Assembly: GCA_025056455.1 (NCBI GenBank)
Contig: JANWVY010000013.1
Location: 26,089 to 90,088 of the forward strand
DNA length: 64,000 nt
Source: Bryobacteraceae bacterium
GTDB taxonomy: Bacteria > Acidobacteriota > Terriglobia > Bryobacterales > Bryobacteraceae
Direction: 5' to 3'
Made by a program: the position numbers and the translations under genes. How positions within the stretch are numbered: position 1 is the stretch's first letter; the number at the start of each line of letters is the position of its first letter. Of this stretch, positions 9,507 through 18,700 are shown one piece after another. The notes below the pieces were generated by a model, which worked only from the letters and a program-made list of their open reading frames with translations, ran no database searches and was not told the origin of the DNA.

Positions 9507-11024
9507 TCACTCACCCGTGTTCCACGGATGTTTTTTCGGGGTGGGATGGGGATGGGTGTCGGGAACCAGGAACCCTCCGCTGACCAGCTCCGCGAGTGCA
9601 TCAGCGAAGGCTTCTATGGGAGTTTCTGGGGAAAGCGCGCCTTGTTCGACGAAATGACGGTAAACATCAAGACCGGTCATCTTCCCGGCGGGTTTTGGCA
9701 AAAGATAAGCAGCCCAGGGCTCGACCTCCCAGCTGCTGCGATAGGGATGCTTGACGGAAAGCACCTGGCCTTGCATCTCCCAGTCGCCATCGCCGGGCGT
9801 ATGACGCATAGTCAGCTCCACGGGGCCCGCCTTTAATTTCGAATGGAGCACCATTTGGCGTGCTTCGCCCTTTGCGCGCAGCGTTTCCCATTGGATGAGC
9901 CACTCGAGTTCTTGCGGGCCAGAATAGGGTCCGTGCTCGCGGCGAGCTGTAAAAACGGTGCGCGGTTCTGCACGCCGTTGGATTACGATCATGCAGGCCA
10001 GGAAGCGATAGATCCGGGCACGGTCGAAAAACTGTTTCCAGCGCGACAGTTCCTCGGTCCCAGACTGAGAACGCAACAAACTCGTACTGACATAACCCGC
10101 TGGATCCAAGGTTTGGATCACCGCGAGGGCAATGTCAAACTCAGCCTGGTGAGCGCCAAGCCACCGGCGCAGCCGGACCTCCATAGGCCCCTCCTCGCGG
10201 TCGGAGCCTAGGCAACGGCAGTAAAATCTGCCGCCTGGCGCCAGATAGCTGGGAAGTTCTTGAATTAGCCGGCGCGTAATCTGTTCCCCATCCTGCCCGC
10301 CGGCGTGAAAGGTCCAGGTGTGATCCAGAACGGGCACAAAAGGCGGATGGGCAGCAATGCGGTCAAAGGTCAGGTCTCCCGCTGGCTCGTAGAGATCTCC
10401 CTGGCGCGCGGTGAAATTGGAGATTCCATTCAAGCGGCTGCTGAATTGAGCGAAAGCGGTCGAACGCTCTGTAATATCGAAACTATAGGCGTGCTGGGCA
10501 AAATTTTTCGCCGCAATGAGAGCTGCCGCACCCGAGCCTCCGCACACTTCAAGATACCGCTGGCAGGGAAAGAGAGGCAGAAACGGCAGGTAGGTCAGCG
10601 CGTTTTTCGTATCCGGCGGAAAGACCACATCGTCGGCAAAGCCCTGGTCCCGGTGCTCCGCGGGTAGCCAGTGGTCGGAAATGATGTAAAGCTCAAACAT
10701 CGGACGAATGCGAACGCTGCCTTGTAAGCGGCCGTCAGCGCTGGTTTGCAGCAGCCCGAGACGTTCCAAACTCGTTACCCCCTGACTGCCAAACAGGGCC
10801 AGCAGATGCTCCCGTGTGGTCGAGGCGCTTTTGAGAAACAAACCAATGAGTGCTTCCTGCGCGTCGGATTCAGCCGGAAGGTGATTGGGTTTTCCGTACG
10901 GGAGGAAAGGATTTCGCCCTTCTTCATACCGCTTGCTCACTTCCTCATCCGTAAAGCCGTGATCCAGAAACAATTGACGGACCCGCTGGAATTCTTCATC
11001 CGTACCAAACCGAATGGGAATCAT
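9507..11024 (-). CDS. Class I SAM-dependent methyltransferase of the 'small'/PrmC-RlmG-like type
   Basis: A 505-residue soluble protein. The central part holds a Rossmann methyltransferase: RYLEVCGGSGAAALIAAK is the SAM-binding glycine-rich loop, YSFDITERS the acidic end of strand 2, and DRIAAHPPFVP an (N/D/A)-PP-(Y/F) motif typical of N-methyltransferases such as HemK/PrmC and RlmG. The N-terminal 145 residues (including LFLDHGFTDEEVSKRYEEGRNPFLP) and C-terminal 190 residues are family-specific extensions. Protein, rRNA or small-molecule substrates all remain possible. It follows the GEFTRLF-motif gene on the same strand with a 77-base gap. Confidence 0.75.
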   Translation of the reverse strand: MIPIRFGTDEEFQRVRQLFLDHGFTDEEVSKRYEEGRNPFLPYGKPNHLPAESDAQEALIGLFLKSASTTREHLLALFGSQGVTSLERLGLLQTSADGRLQGSVRIRPMFELYIISDHWLPAEHRDQGFADDVVFPPDTKNALTYLPFLPLFPCQRYLEVCGGSGAAALIAAKNFAQHAYSFDITERSTAFAQFSSRLNGISNFTARQGDLYEPAGDLTFDRIAAHPPFVPVLDHTWTFHAGGQDGEQITRRLIQELPSYLAPGGRFYCRCLGSDREEGPMEVRLRRWLGAHQAEFDIALAVIQTLDPAGYVSTSLLRSQSGTEELSRWKQFFDRARIYRFLACMIVIQRRAEPRTVFTARREHGPYSGPQELEWLIQWETLRAKGEARQMVLHSKLKAGPVELTMRHTPGDGDWEMQGQVLSVKHPYRSSWEVEPWAAYLLPKPAGKMTGLDVYRHFVEQGALSPETPIEAFADALAELVSGGFLVPDTHPHPTPKKHPWNTGE

Positions 11025-11101
11025 CGCCAGGTCACCTCCGAGTGATTTTGTTCAGTTGTTTTTTTCCTGTGCTCAGGCAATCCGCTTTGCTCGCCGACTC
11101 A

Positions 11102-13186
11102 TTATTTTGCAAACAAAAAAATCCCAACCACGATCAGGATCAAAAACAAAACTCCGAAGACGATCAGGGGCCATTTGGGTTGCGGCTTGGCGGCTGGCGC
11201 GGGTTTTGGAGCAGGCGCCGCAGCTGGCGGTTTAAGCGAATCTGCGGGCCGCTGAATTAAACGTGTGTATTCGCTGGGACCTGCTTCGGGACGAGACGCG
11301 ATGGGCTGTGACTCCGGCACAGCAAAGGATTGAGTTGCTGAGGCGAAGGGGGAGGCTGTGAACAGCGGAGGAGGAGCTGGGGGTGGAGCGGAGGCGGCGG
11401 GACGGTCGCCCGGTCCGAACAGCTTCGAGTATTCATCTTGCACGGATGGAGTCGTCGGGCCAGGGTAAGGGCGCTGCGGAATCGCCCCGACTGGGCCTGG
11501 TTGAAACGGACTTGCTGGAGGAGCTGCGAGCGGAGCGCTAGTGGTACCGGGCATTCCGAAAAAAGGTTGTCCAAGGGGCGGAGTCGCCGCTGGAGCGCTC
11601 CAGGGATGAGGAGGCTGAGGCGCGGGCCCAGCAGGTGCGCCGTGTTGGCCGAAGGCGACAGGGGGCGGCGGTAAGGTGGGCTGCCCGAGCGTCGGACCGC
11701 CAAAAACCGAGGCAGGTGGCGAGGCGATCGGAAGCGGCTGCTTGGGCGCGGCTGGAGGAAACCCACCCGGAGCGCTGCTGGGCGCCGGCGTGGTCGCTCC
11801 CGGAAATAGAGGTTCCCCCATCGGAGCGGCTGGAGGACTCTGAAACATGCGCGTAAACTCCCCTGCCGGTTGTGCGGGCGGAGGTTGCGAGCCAGAAACG
11901 GAGGACGGGGGTGCTGCTGGAGTTTGAAAAAGCCTCGTAAATTCGCCCGGCGGAGTGGTGGTGGGGGGGCTAGGGCTGGGGGGACCGGTCAAGGGTGTGC
12001 TAGCCGGTGTGGTTACAGGCGGGACCATCGAAGGCGACGGCGCTGGCGGACAAAAGTTGGAAAACATCCGGGTAAATTCACCCGCTGCTTCTAGTCTCGA
12101 AACGGCTGAGGTTTCCGGTACGGAGTGGCTGGCCGGAGCTCCCGCACCAAAACCGGGCAGTCCGCTTGAGGGAGCAGCCGGCGGAGGCGTGGCAAATAAC
12201 CTCGTGAATTCCCCGGCCTCCACTGCGGGTGGTGCAGCCAGCGCTTGAGGCTGGTCAACAGGCGGCGGAGTGGCTGGTGGTGGAGGCAAGTTTGAGCCGG
12301 TCGTTTGTGGGTTTGAACCTGGTGCGACAAACAGTCGGGTGAACTCGCCAGCGTCTGCCGCGGGCGCCAGGGTCTCGGGCGGCGACGGTATCGCGGCTGA
12401 CTCACCCGCTGCCAGAGCTGGCAAAGGGGAGCCCGGCGCGCGAAACAAGCGGGTAAACTCACCACCTTCCATTTCGCCTTTTACGCTGTGAGATGCCGGT
12501 GCAGGGAACCCCCCTGCCGCAAGTGGTAAATCCTTCTTCTCGTTAGCAAACTCGCCGCCGACAGGCGGCATGGCTGGAGAGGGTGTGGCTCCCACGGGCT
12601 CCGGGGCAGGCGCGGGGGACTGGAACAATCGCGTAAACTCACCAGGTTGTGTCTCTGGCTGCTGCGGTTGCTGCGGTCTCGCTTGCGCTTGAAGCAAATC
12701 TGCGCTAGGGTCTTTGCCTCGCGGCGCCGGTGGCGGTGCGGCAAACGGCCCCCCTTCGCTCGAAGGCGTGGATGAGACTGGCGGCGTAGACCTTGGCGCT
12801 TCTTGCGAAGGTTGCGCGGGGGGTGGGGACACAGGGATTTTCCAGCGCCCCACTCGGGACAGGGGATCATACGCTGGTTTTGGCGGAGCTGGAGCCGGTT
12901 TTTGGGTCGCTAGCCATTCCCGAAAGTTCTGAAAACCCTCGAGCGGCAGGGTCACCACAAAGGGTGTTCCCAAATGTTCGCCGTACTCGAGCAAACGTGT
13001 GCAATCTCTAGGGCTGAGGCGCTTCACCTCAGCAAACAACTCGAGCGGAGGTTCTGTCTTGCCCGGCAAGCCGACAAAAAGATGAATTTCCACGAACCGG
13101 CCGGTTGCGTTTTCGCGCCCTCGAAACGTTTTGATTCCGTCATCATGAACTGGCTCGAGCAGCTCGTACTTCTCATATAAGCTCAT
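11102..13186 (-). CDS. Proline-rich membrane protein with kinase-N-lobe-like head and nine GEFTR(L/M)F-type motifs
   Basis: A 694-residue protein of unusual build. Residues 1-95 (YELLEPVHDDGIKTFRGREN and CTRLLEYGEHLGTPFVVTLPLEGFQNFREWL) resemble the N-lobe of a Ser/Thr kinase, but no catalytic loop follows. Residues 95-660 are Pro/Ala/Ser/Thr-rich and low in order. Within them the heptapeptide GEFTR(L/M)F occurs at residues 182, 242, 280, 325, 369, 414 and 442, with looser versions DEYSKLF (584) and SEYTRLI (638). Residues about 667-692 are one membrane helix, leaving a very short tail, so the repeat region is probably cytoplasmic. It is divergent from tssK. I infer a scaffold or phospho-target linked to the nearby kinases; function is unproven. 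Confidence 0.8.
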   Translation of the reverse strand: MSLYEKYELLEPVHDDGIKTFRGRENATGRFVEIHLFVGLPGKTEPPLELFAEVKRLSPRDCTRLLEYGEHLGTPFVVTLPLEGFQNFREWLATQKPAPAPPKPAYDPLSRVGRWKIPVSPPPAQPSQEAPRSTPPVSSTPSSEGGPFAAPPPAPRGKDPSADLLQAQARPQQPQQPETQPGEFTRLFQSPAPAPEPVGATPSPAMPPVGGEFANEKKDLPLAAGGFPAPASHSVKGEMEGGEFTRLFRAPGSPLPALAAGESAAIPSPPETLAPAADAGEFTRLFVAPGSNPQTTGSNLPPPPATPPPVDQPQALAAPPAVEAGEFTRLFATPPPAAPSSGLPGFGAGAPASHSVPETSAVSRLEAAGEFTRMFSNFCPPAPSPSMVPPVTTPASTPLTGPPSPSPPTTTPPGEFTRLFQTPAAPPSSVSGSQPPPAQPAGEFTRMFQSPPAAPMGEPLFPGATTPAPSSAPGGFPPAAPKQPLPIASPPASVFGGPTLGQPTLPPPPVAFGQHGAPAGPAPQPPHPWSAPAATPPLGQPFFGMPGTTSAPLAAPPASPFQPGPVGAIPQRPYPGPTTPSVQDEYSKLFGPGDRPAASAPPPAPPPLFTASPFASATQSFAVPESQPIASRPEAGPSEYTRLIQRPADSLKPPAAAPAPKPAPAAKPQPKWPLIVFGVLFLILIVVGIFLFAK
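11255..12643 (-). repeat. Dispersed protein repeat: nine copies of GEFTR(L/M)F-type motif
   Basis: DNA positions of the nine coding units on the minus strand are 12623-12643, 12443-12463, 12329-12349, 12194-12214, 12062-12082, 11927-11947, 11843-11863, then the degenerate 11417-11437 and 11255-11275. Spacing between the first seven is 28-60 residues and irregular. The codons differ between copies (for example TTC/TTT, ACG/ACC, AGG/CGC), so the peptide motif has been kept by selection rather than by recent DNA duplication. Confidence 0.9.
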
Positions 13187-13632
13187 GGCTTGCGCGGTCC
13201 CCCTCGGTTTGTTTCCGCGGAGATTGCATGTTGTTCGGGCAGCAGGCAGAAATCTCTCCGATCAGCGCCTGCGCCGGTTAGCCGCCACCTGATCGATTCA
13301 AGAACGGGTTGGCTCGACTCACTCGAGCGCGGCTATGACCCGACGCCCTCAGTATAACGGCCTCGCCCGGCCTTCGACCCAAAAAAATTTCTCCGAAACG
13401 ATTTCGGTCGGAAGATAAACTCTGAATCTTGCCTCTTCATAAACGCGTATCGGCTCGCAAAATCCCCTCGCTCGCGTTTGGAAAAATTGCTGGAGCGGGA
13501 CGTCTCGCCTAACCTGCGGTCCCTGGAAGGCCGGACGCAGCACTCAGCCTTTTGCCTCCAGCGCCAGAGGCCGAACCCCCTGGCTATGTTAGAGTATACT
13601 GGCGGCAAGTCGCAAATTCGCGCCATCCATCT
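13187..13632. other. Divergent intergenic region between GEFTRLF gene and tssK
   Basis: 446 bases with no convincing gene. It must hold promoters for both directions. On the plus strand TATACT at about 13595 could be a -10 element some 35 bases before the tssK ATG, without a clear -35. On the minus strand, CCGAAA-(3 nt)-TTTCGG at 13393-13407 is followed by a run of T (opposite the seven A at 13381-13387), resembling a weak intrinsic terminator or attenuator in the leader of the GEFTRLF gene. Confidence 0.5.
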
Positions 13633-14991
13633 ATGAAAAACCTTTCCAGGGTTGTGTGGTCGGAGGGGATGTATCTCGGGCCGCACCATTTCCAGGTGCA
13701 GAATCGCTATTTTGAAGACTCGATCCGCTTTGTCACGACGAACCTGTGGTTTGAATCCTACGGCTTAGTTGGACTCCAGCTGGATGCGGATGCACTGCGC
13801 AACGGAACGGTGTCGCTGACGCATGCCCGGGGCATTTTCCCCGATGGTCTGATCTTCCACATGCCAGACTCTGACCCGTTGCCCCCGCCGCGCGCCATCG
13901 CCGACATTTTCCCTCCCACAAGGGACAAGCTACGAGTCATGCTCGCCGTTCCATCCCGCAAGCCAGATGGGGTCAACTGTGTTCCCGTGGAAGACGCTGC
14001 CGCGTCGCCTGGTGTTCGCTTCTGGGCTGAAACCAAAATTCTCTACGATGAGACCACGGGCCGCGACGAAAAGCCCGTCAAGCTAGGCCGTAAAAACATT
14101 CGTTTGGCGCTCGAAACGGAGGTGCGCGAGGATGAAGTTTCGTTTCCCATCGCACGAGTCATGCGCGATGGAGCCGGCGGCTTTCTCTATGATCCCGAAT
14201 ATATTCCTCCGTGTGTGGATCTGGCCGCCAGCGACCGCTTGATGCTGATGGTCCAGCGGCTGGTTGAAATCCTGGAAGAGAAAAGCGCAGCGCTTTCGGT
14301 AGGCAAGAAGGCGACAGGCAAAAGCTGGGCCGAATTTTCCACTTCCGATATTGCTCGCTTCTGGATGCTACACGCCGTCCATGCCGCACTACCCTGCCTG
14401 CGACACCTTCTGCTGACGCGGCGGGGACATCCCGAAGAACTTTATTCCGAGATGGCTCGTCTCGCCGGTGCGCTTTGTACGTTCGCTCTTGATTCCCATC
14501 CGCGATCCATCCCACTCTACGATCACCTCAACCTGGATGTCTGCTTCCAGACCCTGGACAGCCACATTCGCCGGCATCTGGAGACGATTGTTCCCACCAA
14601 CTGTATCCCGATCCCCCTCCAAAAAGTGGGGGATTACTTCTGGCAGGGTGAGATTCAAGACCAGCGTGTTCTGGACCATGCCCGCTGGGTGTTCGCCATC
14701 TACTCCCAAATCGGGGAAGCGGAGGTGATTCTGCGGACGCCCGCGCTTGTGAAGATCTGCTCCCAGAAATACATCCAGGAACTGGTACGGCGTGCACTCC
14801 CCGGCCTAGTGCTGACCCATCTCAAGATTCCGCCCGCGGCAATTTCTGCACGTGCCGACACGCAATATTTCGGCGTCAGCCGCGCTGGCCCGTGTTGGGA
14901 AACGATCGTCTCGACCAGACAAGTCGGAATTTACGTGCCTGGCGAGTTACCCTCGCCACGCATTGAGCTATTGGTCGTCTTGGAATCATAA
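13633..14991 (+). CDS. tssK: Type VI secretion system baseplate subunit TssK
   Basis: A 452-residue cytoplasmic protein that connects the T6SS baseplate to the TssJLM membrane complex. The ATG at 13633 yields the family N-terminus MKNLSRVVWSEGMYLGPHHFQ; the frame is open to a TTG at 13552 but that segment is not TssK-like. Further typical stretches are FEDSIRFVTTNLWFESYGL and the closing region LVRRALPGLVLTHLKIPPAAISARADTQYFGVSRAGPCWETI. Length fits the family (about 445). It opens a block tssK-tssL-tssM-kinase-kinase reading in one direction with short gaps. Confidence 0.95.
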   Translation: MKNLSRVVWSEGMYLGPHHFQVQNRYFEDSIRFVTTNLWFESYGLVGLQLDADALRNGTVSLTHARGIFPDGLIFHMPDSDPLPPPRAIADIFPPTRDKLRVMLAVPSRKPDGVNCVPVEDAAASPGVRFWAETKILYDETTGRDEKPVKLGRKNIRLALETEVREDEVSFPIARVMRDGAGGFLYDPEYIPPCVDLAASDRLMLMVQRLVEILEEKSAALSVGKKATGKSWAEFSTSDIARFWMLHAVHAALPCLRHLLLTRRGHPEELYSEMARLAGALCTFALDSHPRSIPLYDHLNLDVCFQTLDSHIRRHLETIVPTNCIPIPLQKVGDYFWQGEIQDQRVLDHARWVFAIYSQIGEAEVILRTPALVKICSQKYIQELVRRALPGLVLTHLKIPPAAISARADTQYFGVSRAGPCWETIVSTRQVGIYVPGELPSPRIELLVVLES

Positions 14992-15002
14992 ACGAGGTTC
15001 GC

Positions 15003-15725
15003 ATGTCAACCCTAGCTGCTCCAAGCAGTGCTACCCCTTCGCGGCAACCGGAAAATTTGGCGCTCGTGTTTCAGGAAATCTTGACTGTGATTGAGCGCAT
15101 GCGCTCCCACCGGCAGCCCATTAGCGATGCCGGTGTGTTTCGCCAGCAAGTGCGCGAAGCGCTGAGAGCTGCCGATCAAGAAGCTCGTCGGAGGGGCTAC
15201 ACCGCGGAGGATATTCAGTTAGCCATCTTCGCCGTGGTGGCCTTTTTGGATGAAACTATCCTCAACTTGCGTTTACCCGTGTTTGCAGATTGGACTCGCC
15301 AGCCGCTGCAAGAAGAGCTTTTTGGCCATCACATTGCGGGCGAGGTGTTCTTTCAAAATCTCCAAACCCTGCTGGGCCGGAATGATTCACAGCAGCTGGC
15401 CGATCTGCTCGAGGTCTATCAGCTTTGCCTTCTGCTCGGCTTTGCCGGCCGCTACGCGATCGGAGGACGAGGCGAATTACGCGCCATTATTGAAGCGACG
15501 GCGCTCAAAATCAAACGAATCCGCCAGTCGAACGCAGAAATCTCGCCTCGCTGGCGACTTCCCGCCGAAACATTCAACTTCGCGACGGTTGATGTTTGGG
15601 TGAAGAGACTGCTGTATGGCGCGATTGCGTGTGTGGCCGTTACGGTCCTGCTGTTTGTCATCTATAAGATGTCGCTAGCCAGCGGAATCTCAAGCCTTCG
15701 GGAACTCACCGCACAAGCTCGGTAG
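15003..15725 (+). CDS. tssL: Type VI secretion system membrane protein TssL (DotU family, short form)
   Basis: A 240-residue inner-membrane protein with a cytoplasmic helical domain and one C-terminal membrane helix (about residues 205-226). The DotU pattern is clear: REALRAADQEARRRGYTAEDIQLAIFAVVAFLDETILN near the N-terminus and LLEVYQLCLLLGFAGRYAIGGRGELRAIIEATALKIKRIR in the middle. No OmpA/peptidoglycan-binding extension is present, so cell-wall anchoring must come from another subunit. The ATG follows tssK by 11 bases. Confidence 0.95.
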   Translation: MSTLAAPSSATPSRQPENLALVFQEILTVIERMRSHRQPISDAGVFRQQVREALRAADQEARRRGYTAEDIQLAIFAVVAFLDETILNLRLPVFADWTRQPLQEELFGHHIAGEVFFQNLQTLLGRNDSQQLADLLEVYQLCLLLGFAGRYAIGGRGELRAIIEATALKIKRIRQSNAEISPRWRLPAETFNFATVDVWVKRLLYGAIACVAVTVLLFVIYKMSLASGISSLRELTAQAR

Positions 15726-15734
15726 GAGGAGTCC

Positions 15735-18700
15735 ATGCAGCTGTATTGGAGGACCGTAATTGGCTACATCTTCATGATGGTATGCGCGGCCATCGCCACC
15801 GAAGTGTATAAGGTCGGCGGGGAACACTCTCGCACGATTCTTTACTGGCTCGGGCTGCTGGGATTAACTTCGACCGCTTTTCTTTATTTCTTCCAGTCCA
15901 AATTTGATCAGTGGCGCGAGCGGCGAAAACTCGCCAAACAAGGGGGTGCAGCCGCCGATGCTGCCACTGCGGAGGGCTCACCGGGTGCTGCCGCCGAGGG
16001 CGCGGGAGACATCGACCTGTTGGTCAAAGACGCGGAAGCCAAGCTGCAAGCTTCTCGTCTCGGACCGAAGGCCACCATGAGCGGCTTACCCGTGATCTTC
16101 CTGGTGGGCGATCAAAATAGTACGAAAACGACCGTCATGGTCCATTCCGGCCTGGAACCAGAACTGCTTGCCGGACAGATCTACCAGCAGGACAACCTCA
16201 TTGTTCCCACGCGGTCGGCCAATTTCTGGTTCGCCAAAAAGGCGATCTTTGTCGAAGCGGGCGGTCCGCTTTGGGGTAACGATGCCGCCTGGACGCGACT
16301 TCTGAAAAAACTCGCTCCACCAAAGCTAAAATCCGTCTTCAAAAACGAAGCGGTTGCCCCACGGGCCGCTTTGCTTTGTGTCGATCTTGAGCGTTTCCTC
16401 CAGCCGGGCGCCTCCGACGCGATGGCTGCCGCTGCGCGAGGAGTGCAGGCGCGCTTGCAAGAAATCTCCACCACGTTCGGCATTAACTTCCCCGTCTACG
16501 TGCTGTTTACGCGAGCCGACCGCGTGCCTTTCTTTCTCGACTTCGTCCGCAACCTCTCCAATGAAGAAGCTACCCAGGTTTTCGGCGTAACTCTGCCCAT
16601 GCGCTCCTCGCAGGGCGGTGTCTACGCCGAGGAAGAAACTCAGCGCCTGAACCAGATGTTTAATGAGCTCTTCTACTCGTTGTGCGACAAGCGCATTGAG
16701 TACTTGCCGCGCGAAAATGACGCCGAACGCTTGCCAGGTTGCTATGAATTTCCGCGCGAATTTCGAAAATTGCGCGCGAGTTTAGTCCAGTTCCTCGTTG
16801 ATGTCGGCCGGCCCAGCCAGCTGTCAACTAGCCCTTTCTTGCGCGGTTTCTACTTCACGGGCGTTCGTCCGGTGATTGTTTACGACGTTGCCCCCAACCC
16901 TGTGTTTCAGCGCCAGCAGCCATCCCCCTTTGACCCCAGCAGTGGCGCCACTCGCATGTTCAAACTCAGCGAGGTGACTGCGCCGCCCGTGGCTGCCCCG
17001 CAGCAAAGTGGAGGGCGTAAAGTTCCGCAATGGGTTTTCTTAAGTCATCTGTTCCATGACGTCATTCTCGAGGACCGAGCGGCTCTCCGCGCCAGTGAAG
17101 CAAGTACGAAAACCAGCGGGATGCAGCGCGCTTTACTCGCCCTTGCTTCCCTGCTTGCTCTCTTTTGGTCTCTCGGCATGACCATTTCCTACTTCAACAA
17201 CCGCGCTCTCGAAAAACGCATTCTCGAGGAAGCGCGCCAGCTCAACGCCGTCCGGCTGGCTGCAAATTCGCTTCCCTCTGAGAGCGATCTAAAGCGACTC
17301 GCGGACCTGCGCGTGGAGCTCCAGAAACTAGGCCAGTGGCAACGGCAAGGTCGCCCGTTTTTTTACGGTTTTGGGCTTTATGTGGGAGACTCCCTGTACC
17401 CGCTTGCTCGGAAGGCTTATTACAACGGATTTGAACGTCTGCTGTTTGAGGAAACCCAACAGCGGCGCATGCTCACGACGTTGCAAGGCCTCCAACCGGG
17501 GCCCGATCAAGCCCAGGACAAGTGTGGCTATGTTTACGACACACTGCGCGCCTATCTGATTACGACTTCCCAATGGCGCCGTGTCGCCCCGCAGGCTGAG
17601 CAAGATCGACTGCGCAGCCTTCTCCAGGCACGTTGGACCGAGGGAAGAGAACAAGAGATTGGCGAATCACGCGCCAAAGCCGCGCTCGATGAATTTACTT
17701 TCTACTCAAGCGACCTGAGCCGCGGCAATCCCTATTCGGAGACAGAAGATGGGCGCGGCGTCCACCAAGCGCGCCTATTCATGTCCCAGTGCTCGGGTTT
17801 AGAAGCCATCTACAACCGTTTGATCGGCGAGGCCAGCGCCGCTAACCCTACCGTGAACTACAACGCCAAATTCCCTTGGACTAGCGCCGTGGTGCGCAAC
17901 AATGTCGATATTCGCGGAGCGTTTTCAAAATCGGGCTGGGACTGGATGCGAAAACGTCTCGCGAAAGCCGATGACTTGGCTGGCGAGGAGTGGGTGCTCG
18001 GACCAATCGAAAAGTATCCCCGTTCGGCCGTCAATGCCGCCACCCTCGTTTCGGACCTGTGGACTCGCTACTCAACAGATTTCATCCAGCGCTGGCGCGA
18101 CTACTTCAACAAGCATACGCTTGTGCTGGGGTACAGCTCTCCGAGTGATGCTGCTGCGAAGCTCAAAATTCACTCCGATACCCGGGCGCCAGTCCTCTAT
18201 CTGATCGGCCTGGCGAGCCAGAACACTGCCGTTGAGCCATCGAATGAAAAGTACGCCGCTAAGGTTCGAGAGGCCTTCTATTGGGCTCATACCATTGTTC
18301 CGCCCGGGAATGATTTCCTGCTTCCCAACAACCGACCCTACGTGACTGGCTTGCAAGGTTTACAGATTGCGGTCGAAGCGGCTGCAGCGAAACCCGATGA
18401 CGCCATGCTCGTTCAGGCCACCGAAACCAAAAAATTGGAGGCCTTAGCCATGGTGGGACAAGTGGCCACCTTCAGCCGCGCCGATCTCGAGGGCAAACTG
18501 GATGCCTCCATTCGCGAACACATGGAGCGGCCAATCCGCGCCTTGAGGATCGAACCACCGAGCCCGCTGCGTAGCGCCAATGCCGCCGCCGGCGAAATGT
18601 GTAAACAGTTCAACGTCATTACCAATAAGTTCCCCTTCAACCCGAGGGTGAAGCCCGAAGTGACGGTTGCTGAGCTAAACGACTTGCTCCAGCCGCCGAG

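Noticed and set aside
11102..13186. GEFTRLF as a DNA sliding-clamp-binding motif (QLxLF-like)
   Set aside because: The Gln essential to clamp motifs is absent, and nine copies on a membrane-anchored protein fit poorly with clamp binding.
13552..13632. N-terminal extension of TssK from TTG 13552
   Set aside because: The extension is proline-rich and has no TssK character; MKNLSRVVWSEGMYLGPHHFQ at 13633 is the standard start.
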